DNA of 64,000 nt, taken from assembly GCA_037954235.1 (NCBI GenBank), contig JBBMOA010000001.1, positions 12,477,980-12,541,979 on the forward strand, written 5' to 3'. A program made the translations under genes and the position numbers. The notes under the pieces were generated by a model. That model was not told the DNA's origin. It made no database searches and worked only from the letters and a program-made list of their open reading frames with translations. The first letter of the stretch is position 1. Each line of letters starts with the position of its first letter. Shown one piece after another: positions 52,943-64,000 of this stretch. The DNA comes from Aulostomus chinensis (Eukaryota; Chordata; Actinopteri; Syngnathiformes; Aulostomidae).

Positions 52943-55900
52943 ACCTCAAAACCTCAAAATAATGCTACAGTGATGTCGGAAGAATTGCTAATGATCTCAA
53001 AATGATGCGACAGTAATGGAGGAAGAGTTGCTAATAACCTCAAAATAATGCTACAATGATGTTGTAAAAATTGCTAATGAACTCAAAATGATGCTAACAG
53101 TAATGTAGTGATAGTTGCTAATCAACTCAGTCATGCTTACAGTAATGTAGTAAGTGTTTCGAATAACCTCAAAGTGATGCTGACAGTCATGTAGTAAAAG
53201 TTGCTACGAACCTCAAAATAATGCTACAGTAATGTAGTGGTAGTTGCTACGAACCTCAAAATATTGCGACAGTGATGTCGGAAGAATTGCTCATGAAGTC
53301 AAGATGATGCTACAGTAATGTAGTGGTAGTTGCTAATCAAGTCAGTGATGCTAACAGTAATGTAGTAAGAGTTTCGAACAACCTCAAAGTGATGCTGACA
53401 GTCATGTAGTAAGAGTTGCTACGAACCTCAAAATAAGGCGACAGTAATGTAGTAAAAGTTGCTACGAACCTCAAAATAATGGGACAGTGATGTAGTAAGA
53501 ATTGCTAATGAACTCAAAATGATGCTAACAGTAATGTAGTGATAGTTGCTAAGAAACTCAGTGATGCATACAGTAATGTAGTAAGAGTTTCGAACAACCT
53601 CAAAGTGATTCTGACAGTCATTTAGTAAGAGTTGCTAATGAACTCAGTTCAATGCTACAGTGATGTCGTGAGAATTGCTCAACAACTCAAAATGATGCTA
53701 ACAGTAATGTAGTGATAGTTGCTAATAAACTCAAAGTAATGCTGACAGTAATGTAGTAAGAGTTGCTACGAACCTCAAAATAATGTGACAGTGATGTCAG
53801 AAGAATTGCTAATGAACTCAAAATGATGCTAACAGTAATGGAGTGATAGTTTCCAATAACCTCAAAGTGATGCTGACAGTCATGTAGTAAGAGTTGCTAC
53901 GAACCTCAAAACAATGCGACAGTAATGTAGTAAAAGTTGCTACGAACCTCAAAATATTGCGACAGTGATGTCGGAAGAACTGCTAATGAACTCAAAATGA
54001 TGCTAACAGTAATGTAGTGATAGTTGCTAATCAAGTCAGTGATGCTTACAGTAATGTAGTAAGTGTTTCGAATAACCTCAAAGTGATGCTGACAGTCATG
54101 TAGTAAGAGTTGCTACGAACCTCAAAATAATGCGACAGTGATGTCAGAAGAATTGCTAAAGATCTTAAAATGATGCGACAGTGATTTAGTAAGAATTGCT
54201 CATGAACTCAAAATGATGCGAACAGTAATGGAGTGAACGTTTCGAATAACCTCAAAGTGATACTGACAGTCTTGTACTAAGAGTTGCTACGAACCTCAAA
54301 ATATTGCGACAGTGATGTCGGAAGAATTGCTAATGAACTCAAGATGATGCAAACAGTAATGTAGTGATAGTTGCTAAGAAACTCAGTGATGCTTACAGTA
54401 ATGTAGTAAGAGTTTCGAACAACCTCAAAGTGATGCTGACAGTCATGTCGTAAGAGTGGCTAATGAACTCAATTCAATGCTACAGTAATGTAGTGATAGT
54501 TCCTAAGAATCTCAGTGATGCTTACAGTACTGTAGTAAGAGTTTCGAACAACCTCAAAGTTATGCTGACAGTAATGTAGTAAGAGTTGCTACGAACCTTA
54601 AAATAATGCAACAGTAATGTAGTAAGAGTTGCTACGAACCTCAAAATATTGCGACAGTGATGTCGGAAGAATTGCTAATGATCTCAAAATGATGCGACAG
54701 TGATGTAGTAAGAATTGCTAATGAACTCAAAATGATGCTAACAGTAATGGAGTGAAACTTTCGAATAACCTCAAAGTGATACTTACAGTCATGTCGTAAG
54801 TGTTGCTACGAACCTCAAAATAATGCGACAGTAATGTAGTAAAAGTTGCTACGAACCTCAAAATATTGCGACAGTGATGTCGGAAGAATTGCTAATGAAC
54901 TCAAAATGATGCTAACAGTAATGTAGTGATAGTTGTTAATCAACTCAGTGATGCTTACAGTAATGTAGGAAGAGTTTCGAACAACCTCAAAGTGATGCTG
55001 ACAGTCATTTAGTAAGAGTTGCTAATGAACTCAATTCAATGCTACAGTGATGTCGTGAGAATTGCTCATGAACTCAAAATGATGCGACAGTAATGTAATG
55101 AAAGTTGCTAATAAACTCAAAGTGATGATGACAGTAATGTAGTAAGAGTTGCTAGGAACCTTAAAATAATGCAACAATAATGTAGTAAGAGTTGCTACGA
55201 ACCTCAAAATAATGTGACAGTGATGTCAGAAGAATTGCTAATGATCTCAAAATGATGCGACAGTGATGTAGTAAGAATTGCTAATGAACTCAAAATGATG
55301 CTAACAGTAATGGAGTGAAACTTTCGAATAACCTCAAAGTGATGCTGAAAGTCATGTAGTAAGAGTTGCTACGAACCTCAAAACAATGCGACAGTAATGT
55401 AGTAAAAGTTGCTACGAACCTCAAAATATTGCGACAGTGATGTCGGAAGAATTGCTAATGAACTCAGAATGATGCTAGGAGTGAACGTTTCGAATAACCT
55501 CAAAGTGATGCTGACAGTCATGTAGAAAGTGTTGCTACGAACCTCAAAATAATGCGAAAGTAATGTAGTAAAAGTTGCTACGAACCTCAAAATATTGCGA
55601 CAGTGATGTCGGAAGAATTGCGAATAAATTCAAGATGATGCTAACAGTCATGTAGTGATAGTTGCTAAGAAACTCAGTGATGCTTACAGTAATGTAGTAA
55701 GAGTTTCCAACAACCTCAAAGTGATGCTGACAGTCATTTAGTAAGAGTTGCTAATGAACTCAGTTCAATGCTACAGTTATGTCGTGAGAATTGCTCAACA
55801 ACTCAAAATGATGCTAACAGTAATGTAGTGATAGTTCCTAATAAACTCAAAGTGATGCTGACAGTAATGTAGTAAGAGTTGCTACGACCCTTAAAATATT

Positions 55901-58900
55901 CCGACAGTGATGTCGGAAGAATTGCTAATGAACTCAAGATGATGCTAACAGTAATGGAGTGAAACTTTCGAATAACCTCAAAGTGATGCTGACAGTCTTG
56001 TAGTAAGAGTTGCTACGAACCTCAAAATAATGCGACAGTGATGTCGGAAGAATTGCTAATGATCTCAAAATGATGCGACAGTGATGTCGTAAGAATTTCT
56101 CATGAACTCAAAATGATGCTCACAGTAATGGAGTGAACGTTTCGAATAACCTCAAACTCATGCTGACAGTCATGTACTAAGAGTTGCTACGAATCTCAAA
56201 ATAATGCGACAGTAATGTAGTAAAAGTTGCTACGAACATCAAAAAATTGAGACAGTGATGTCGGAAGAATTGCTAATGAACTCAAAATGATGCTAACAGT
56301 AATGTAGTGATAGTTGCTAAGAAACTCAGTGATGCTTACAGTAATGTAGTAAGAGTTTCGAACAACCTCAAAGTGATGCTGACAGTCAGGTAGTAAGAGT
56401 TGCGAAGAACCTCAAAATAATGGGACAGTGATGTCGGAAGAATTGCTAATAAACTCAAAATGATGCTAAAAGTAATGTAGTGATAGTTGCTAATAAACTC
56501 AAAGTGATGCTGACAGTAATGTAGTAAGAGTTGCTACGAACCTTAAAATAATGCAACGATAATGTAGTAAGAGTTGCTACGAACCTCAAAATAATGTGAC
56601 AGTGATGTCAGAAGAATTGCTAATGATCTCAAAATGTTGCGACAATGATGTAGTAAGAATTGCTAATGAACTCAAAATGATGCTAACAGTAATGCAGTGA
56701 AACTTTCAAATAACCTCAAAGTGATGCTTACAGTCATGTAGTAAGTGTTGCTACGAACCTCAAAACAATGCGACAGTAATGTAGTAAAAGTTGCTACGAA
56801 CCTCAAAATATTGCGACAGTGATGTCGGAAGAATTGCTAATGAACTCGAGATGATGCTAACAGTAATGTAGTGATAGTTGCTAAGAAACTCAGTGATGCT
56901 TACAGTAATGTAGTAAGAGTTTCCAACAACCTCAAACTGATGCTGACAGTCATTTAGTAAGAGTTGCAAATGAACTCAGTTCAATGCTACAGTGATGTCG
57001 TGAGAATTGCTCAACAACTCAAAATGATGCTAACAGTAATGTAGTGATAGTTCCTAATAAACTCAAAGTGATGCTGACAGTCTTGTAGTAAGAGTTGCTA
57101 CGAACCTCAAAATAATGCGACAGTGATGTCGGAAGAATTGCTAATGATCTCAAAATGATGCAACAGTGATGTCGGAAGAATTTCTCATGAACTCAAAATG
57201 ATGCTCACAGTAATGGAGTGAACGTTTCGAATAACCTCAAAGTGATGCTGACAGTCTTGTACTAAGAGTTGCTACGAACCTCAAAATAATGCGACAGTGA
57301 TGTCGGAAGAATTGCTAAAGATCTCAAAATGATGCGACAGTGAGTTCAGAAGAATTGGGAATGATCTCAAAATGATGCTAACAGTAATGGAGTGAACGTT
57401 TCGAATAACCTCAAACTCATGCTGACAGTCATGTACTAAGAGTTGCTACGAATCTCAAAATAATGCGACAGTAATGTAGTAAAAGTTGCTACGAACCTCA
57501 AAAAATTGCGACAGTGATGTCGGAAGAATTGCTAATGAACTCAAAATGATGCTAACAGTAATGTAGTGATAGTTGCTAAGAAACTCAGTGATGCTTTCAG
57601 TAATGTAGTAAGAGTTTCGAACAACCTCAAAGTGATGCTGACAGTCATGTAGTAAGAGTTGCGACGAACCTCAAAATAATGGGACAGTGATGTCGGAAGA
57701 ATTGCTAATAAACTCAAAATGATGCTAAAAGTAATGTAGTGATAGTTGCTAATAAACTCAAAGTGATGCTGACAGTAATGTAGTAAGAGTTGCTACGAAC
57801 CTTAAAATAATGCAACGATAATGTAGTAAGAGTTGCTACGAACCTCAAAATAATGTGACAGTGATGTCAGAAGAATTGCTAATGATCTCAAAATGTTGCG
57901 ACAATGATGTAGTAAGAATTGCTAGTGAACTCAAAATGATGCTAACAGTAATGCAGTGAAACTTTCAAATAACCTCAAAGTGATGCTTACAGTCATGTAG
58001 TAAGTGTTGCTACGAACCTCAAAATAATGGGACAGTGATGTCGGAAGAATTGCGAATAAACTCAAAATGATGCTAACAGTAATGTAGTGATAGTTGCTAA
58101 GAAACTCAGTGATGCTTACAGTAATGTAGTAAGAGTTTCGAACAACCTCAAAGTGATGCTGACAGTCATTTAGTAAGAGTTGCTAATGAACTCAATTCAA
58201 TGCTACAGTGATGTCGTGAGAATTGCTCATGAACTCAAAATGATGCTAACAGTAATGTAGTGATAGTTGCTAATAAACTCAAAGTGATGCTGACAGTAAT
58301 GTAGTAAGAGTTGCTACGAACCTTAAAATAATGCAAAAATAATGTAGTAAGAGTTCCTACGAACCTCAAAATAATGTGACAGTGGTGTCAGAAGAATTGC
58401 TAATGATCTCAAAATGATGCGGCAGTGATTTAGTAAGAATTGCTAATGAACTCAAAATGATGCTAACAGTTATGGAGTGAACGTTTCGAATAACCTCAAA
58501 GTGATGCTGACAGTCATGTACTAAGAGTTGCTACGAATCTCAAAATAATGCGACAGTAATGTAGTAAAAGTTGCTACGAACCTCAAAAAATTGCGACAGT
58601 GATGTCGGAAGAATTGCTAATGAACTCAAAATGATGCTCACAGTAATGTAGTGATAGTTGCTAATCAACTCAGTCATGCTTACAGTAATGTCGCAAGTGT
58701 TTCGAATAACCTCAAAGTGATGCTGACAGTCATGTAGTAAGAGTTGCTACGAACCTCAAAATAATGCGAAAGTAATGTAGTAAAAGTTGCTACGAACCTC
58801 AAAATATTGCGACAGTGATGTCGGAAGAATTGCTAAAGATCTTAAAATGATGCGACAGTGATTTAGTAAGAATTGCTAATGAACTCAAAATGATGCTCAC

Positions 58901-61900
58901 AGTAATGTAGTGATAGTTGCTAATCAACTCAGTCATGCTTACAGTAATGTCGAAAGTGTTTCGAATAACGTCAAAGTGATGCTGACAGTCTTGTAGTAAG
59001 AGTTGCTACGAACCTCAAAATAATGCGACAGTGATGTCGGAAGAATTGCTAATGATCTCAAAATGATGCGACAGTGATGTCGTAAGAATTTCTCATTAAC
59101 TCAAAATGATGCTAACAGTAATGGAGTGAACGTTTCGAATAACCTCAAAGTGATGCTGACAGTCATGTACTAAGAGTTGCTACGAACCTCAAAATAATGC
59201 GACAGTGATGTCGGAAGAATTGCTAAAGATCTCAAAATGATGCGACAGTGAGTTCAGAAGAATTGGGAATGATCTCAAAATGATGCTAACAGTAATGGAG
59301 TGAACGTTTCGAATAACCTCAAACTCATGCTGACAGTCATGTACTAAGAGTTGCTACGAATCTCAAAATAATGCGACAGTAATGTAGTAAAAGTTGCTAC
59401 GAACCTCAAAATAATGGGACAGTGATGTCGGAAGAATTGCTAATAAACTCAAAATGATGCTAAAAGTAATGTAGTGATAGTTGCTAATAAACTCAAAGTG
59501 ATGCTGACAGTAATGTAGTAAGAGTTGCTACGAACCTTAAAATAATGCAACGATAATGTAGTAAGAGTTGCTACGAACCTCAAAATAATGTGACAGTGAT
59601 TTCAGAAGAATTGCTAATGATCTCAAAATGTTGCGACAATGATGTATTAAGAATTGCTAATGAACTCAAAATTATGCTAACAGTAATGCAGTGAAACTTT
59701 CAAATAACCTCAAAGTGATGCTTACAGTCATGTAGTAAGTGTTGCTACGAACCTCAAAATAATGGGACAGTGATGTCGGAAGAATTGCGAATAAACTCAA
59801 AATGATGCTAACAGTAATGTAGTGATAGTTGCTAAGAAACTCAGTGATGCTTACAGTAATGTAGTAAGAGTTTCGACCAACCTCAAAGTGATGCTGACAG
59901 TCATTTAGTAAGAGTTGCTAATGAACTCAATTTAATGCTACAGTGATGTCGTGAGAATTGCTCAACAACTCAAAATGATGCTAACAGTAATGGAGTGAAC
60001 GTTTCGAATAACCTCAAAGTGATGCTGAAAGTCATGTACTAAGAGTTGCTACGAACCTCAAAATAATGCAACAGTAATGTAGTAAGAGTTGCTACGAACC
60101 TCAAAATATTGCGACAGTGATGTCGGAAGAATTGCTAATGATCTCAAAATGATGCGACAGTGATGTAGTAAGAATTGCTAATGAACTCAAAATGATGCTA
60201 ACAGTAATGGAGTGAAACTTTCAAATAACCTCAAAGTGATGCTTACAGTCATGTAGTAAGTGTTGCTACGAACCTCAAAATAATGCGACAGTAATGTAGT
60301 AAAAGTTGCTACGAACCTCAAAATATTGCGACAGTAATGTAGTAAAAGTTGCTACGAACCTCAAAATATTGCGACAGTGATGTCGGAAGAAATGCTAATG
60401 AACTCAAGATGATGCTAACAGTAATGTTGTGGTAGTTGCTAATCAAGTCAGTGATGCTTACAGTAATGTAGTAAGTGTTTCGAACAACCTCAAAGTGATG
60501 CTGAAAGTCATGTAGTAAGAGTTGCTACGAACCTCAAAATAATGCGACAGTGATGTCGGAAGAATTGCTAATAAACTCAAAATGATGCTAACAGTAATGT
60601 AGTGATAGTTGCTAAAAAACTCAAAGTGATGCTGACAGTCATGTAGTAAGAGTTGCTACGAATCTAAAAAAAAATGCGACAGTAATGTAGTAAAAGTTGC
60701 TACGAACCTCAAAATATTGCGACAGTGATGTCGGAAGAATTGCTAATTAACTCAAGATGATGCTAACAGTAATGTAGTGATAGTTGCTAATCAACTCAGT
60801 GATGCTAACAGTAATGGAGTGAAACTTTCGAATAACCTCAAAGTGATGCTGACAGTCATGTAGGAAGAGTTGCTACGAACCTCAAAATAATGCGACAGTG
60901 ATGTCGGAAGAACTGCTAATGAATTAAAGATGATGCTAACAGTAATGTAGTGATAGTTGCTAATCAAGTCAGTGATGCTTACAGTAATGTAGTAAGAGTT
61001 TCGAACAACCTCAAAGTGATGCTGACAGTCATGTCGTACGAGTTGCTAATGAACTCAATTCAATGCTACAGTGATGTCGTGAGAATTGCTGATGAACTCA
61101 AAATTATCCAAACAGTAATGGAGTGATAGTTGCTAATAAACTCAAAGTGATGCTGACAGTAATGTAGCAAGAGTTGCTACGAACCTCAAAATAATGTGAC
61201 AGTGATGTCAGAAGAATTGCTAATGATCTCAAAATGTTGCGACAATGATGTCGTAAGAATTGCTCATGAACTCAAAATGATGCTAACAGTAATGGAGTGA
61301 AACTTTCGAATAACCTCAAAGTGATGCTGACAGTCATTTACTAAGAGTTGCTACGAATCTCAAAATAATGCGACAGTAATGTAGTAAAAGTTGCTACGAA
61401 CCTCCAAAAATTGCGACAGTGATGTCGGAAGAATTGCTAATGAACTCAAAATGATGCTCACAGTAATGTAGTGATAGTTGCTAATCAACTCAGTCATGCT
61501 TACAGTAATGTCGTAAGTGTTTCGAATAACCTCAAAGTGATGCTGACAGTCATGTAGTAAGAGTTGCTACGAACCTCAAAATAATGCGAAAGTAATGTAG
61601 TAAAAGTTGCTACGAACCTCAAAATATTGCGACAGTGATGTCGGAAGAATTGCTAAAGATCTTAAAATGATGCGACAGTGATTTAGTAAGAATTGCAAAT
61701 GAACTCAAAATGATGCTCACAGTAATGTAGTGATAGTTGCTAAGAAACTCAGTGATGCTTACAGTAATGTAGTAAGAGTTTCGAACAACCTCAAAGTGAT
61801 GCTGACAGTCATTTAGTAAGAGTTGCTAATGAACTCAATTTAATGCTACAGTGATGTCGTGAGAATTGCTCAACAACTCAAAATGATGCTAACAGTAATG

Positions 61901-64000
61901 GAGTGACCGTTTCGAATAACCTAAAAGTGATGCTGAAAGTCATGTACTAAGAGTTGCTACGAACCTCAAAATAATGCGACAGTAATGTAGTAAGAGTTGC
62001 TACGAACCTCAAAATATTGCGACAGTGATGTCGGAAGAATTGCTAATGATCTCAAAATGATGCGACAGTGATGTCGGAAGAATTGCTAATGAACTCAAAA
62101 TGATGCTAACAGTAATGTAGTGATAGTTGCTAAAAAACTCAAAGTGATGCTGACAGTAATGTAGTAAGAGTTGCTACGAACCTTAAAATAATGCAACAAT
62201 AATGTAGTAAGAGTTGCTACGAACCTCAAAATATTCCGACGGTGATGTCGGAAGAATTGCTAATGAACTTCAAATGATGCTAACAGTAATGTAGTGGTAG
62301 TTGCTAATCAAGTCAGTGATGCTTACAGTAATGTAGTAAGTGTTTCGAACAACCTCAAAGTGATGCTGAAAGTCATGTAGTAAGAGTTGCTACGAATCTA
62401 AAAAAAAAAAGCGACAGTAATGTCGTAAAAGTTGCTACGAACCTCAAAATATTGCGACAGTGATGTCGGAAGAATTGCTCATGAACTCAAGATGATGCTA
62501 ACACTAATGGAGTGAAACTTTCGAATAACCTCAAAGTGATGCTGACAGTCTTGTACTAAGAGTTGCTATGGACCTCAAAATAATGCGACAGTGATGTCAG
62601 AAGAATTGCTAATGATCTCAAAATGATGCGACAGTGATTTAGTAAGAATTGCTAATGAACTCAAAATGATGCTAACAGTAATGGAGTGAACGTTTCGAAT
62701 AACCTCAAAGTGATGCTGACAGTCATGTACTAAGAGTTGCTACGGACCTCAAAATAATTCGACAGTAATGTAGTAAAAGTTGCTACGAACCTCAAAATAT
62801 TGCGACAGTGATGTCGGAAGAATTGCTAATGAACTCAAGATGATGCTAACAGTAATGGACTGAAACTTTCGAATAACCCTAAAGTGATGCTGACAGTAAT
62901 GTAGTAAAAGTTGCTACGAACCTCAAAATATTGCGACAGTGATGTCGGAAGAATTGCTAATGAACTCAAAATGATGCTAACAGTAATGTAGTGATAGTTG
63001 CTAATCAACTCAGTGATGCTAACAGTAATGGAGTGAAACTTTCGAATAACCTCAAAGTGATGCTGACAGTCATGTAGGAAGAGTTGCTACGAACCTCAAA
63101 ATAATGCGACAGTGATGTCAGAAGAATTGCTAAAGATCTAAAAATGATGCGACAGTGATTTAGTAAGAATTGCTCATGAACTCAAAATGATGCTAACAGT
63201 AATGGAGTGAACGTTTCGAATACCCTCAAAGTGATGCTGACAGTCTTGTACTAAGAGTTGCTACGGACCTCAAAATGATGCGACAGTGATGTAATAAGAA
63301 TTGCTAATGAACTCAAAATGATGCTAACAGTAATGGAGTGAAACTTTCGAATAACCTCAAAGTGATGCTGACAGTCATGTATTAAGTGTTGCTACGAACC
63401 TCAAAATAATGCGACAATAATGTAGTAAAAGTTGCTACGAACCTCAAAATATTGCAACAGTGATGTCGGAAGAATTGCTAATGAACTCAAGATGATGCTA
63501 ACAGTAATGTAGTGATAGTTGCTAAGAAACTCAGTGATGCTTACAGTAATGTAGTAAGAGTTTCGAACAACCTCAAAGTGATGCTGACAGTCATTTAGTA
63601 AGAGTTGCTAATGAACTCAATTCAATGCTACAGTGATGTCGTGAGAATTGCTCATGAACTCAAAATGATGCTAACAGTAATGTAGTGACAGTTGCTACGA
63701 ACCTTAAAATAATGCAACAATAATGTAGTAAGAGTGCCTACGAACCTCAAAATAATGTTACAGTGATGTCAGAAGAATTGCTAATGATCTCAAAATGATG
63801 CGACAGTGATTTAGTAAGAATTGCTAATGAACTCAAAATGATGCTAACAGTAATGGAGTGAACGTTTCGAATAACCTCAAAGTGATGCTGACAGTCATGT
63901 ACTAAGAGTTGCTACGGACCTCAAAATAATGCGACAGTAATGTAGTAAAAGTTGCTACGTACCTCAAAATATTGCAACAGTGATGTCGGAAGAATTGCTA
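52943..64000 (-). repeat. 43-bp satellite array, right, inverted orientation
   Basis: Tandem array of the same ~43 bp monomer as the left array but reversed; a unit reads aacctcaaaataatgcgaca then gtaatgtagtaaaagttgct plus acg, whose reverse complement is gtagcaacttttactacatt .... At least four monomer types recur in a preferred order (ending ...gttgctacgaacctcaaaat, ...gaattgctaatgaactcaaa, ...gttgctaagaaactcagtga, ...gtttcgaacaacctcaaagt). The last type occurs at intervals such as 129, 216 and 433 bp, multiples of about 43. Longer segments are duplicated with offsets of 1259 and 1908 bp. It runs off the right edge. No gene. Confidence 0.97.

Noticed and set aside
55378..56969. Open frames in the right satellite
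   Set aside because: Same reason: tandem repeat translated on the minus strand.
1..64000. CENP-B box or telomere repeat in the satellite as proof of a centromere
   Set aside because: I did not find a CENP-B-like motif in the common monomers or TTAGGG arrays, so a centromere is not claimed.

Overview
The window looks like heterochromatin-like, repeat-dominated nuclear DNA of a teleost fish, probably a percomorph. The basis is an L2-clade LINE whose ORF1 carries an SGNH-esterase domain (as in fish L2 elements), a Penelope-like element with a GIY-YIG endonuclease, the exon structure of a fish C2H2 zinc-finger gene, vertebrate-type tRNA genes and many CA/GT microsatellites. The species is not determinable from the sequence alone. 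No bacterial or plasmid feature is present.

Layout: (1) 1-14664 is a tandem array of a ~43 bp satellite, interrupted at 11414-11855 by a 442 bp solo LTR. (2) 14665-52942 is a 38 kb island built from segmental duplications in direct and inverted orientation. It carries about 18 tRNA genes or relics, a full-length L2 element (21571-26570, minus), a Penelope-like element with 12 bp target-site duplications (34228-37639, plus), older L2 and hAT fragments, and the first exon and a broken second exon of a zinc-finger gene (41423-44544). (3) 52943-64000 is the same ~43 bp satellite in the opposite orientation. The island is therefore enclosed by two inverted satellite arrays. The innermost 2.5 kb of the left array uses the same monomer subtypes as the right array.

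How it fits together: very little looks like single-copy host coding sequence. The best protein-coding reading frames belong to mobile elements. The tRNA loci lie inside duplicated blocks: Phe and Lys twice with identical spacing, paralogous Leu copies with different anticodons, and an Asn pair sharing a D-arm deletion. Several appear anticodon-shifted, including three initiator-Met-like sequences that all carry CAG in place of CAT. None of the tRNA-like loci I inspected is followed closely by a TTTT terminator. Satellite, tRNA repeats and zinc-finger pieces together resemble the kind of gene-poor arm described for zebrafish chromosome 4; that comparison is an inference, not shown here.

The most interesting points are the inverted satellite architecture, the anticodon-shifted tRNA family, the L2 ORF2 that has no AUG for about 700 codons and sits in frame behind a single TGA after ORF1, and the hammerhead-like motif in the Penelope terminal repeats. 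All tRNA identities and element families were assigned by eye from remembered consensus sequences; no search was run.
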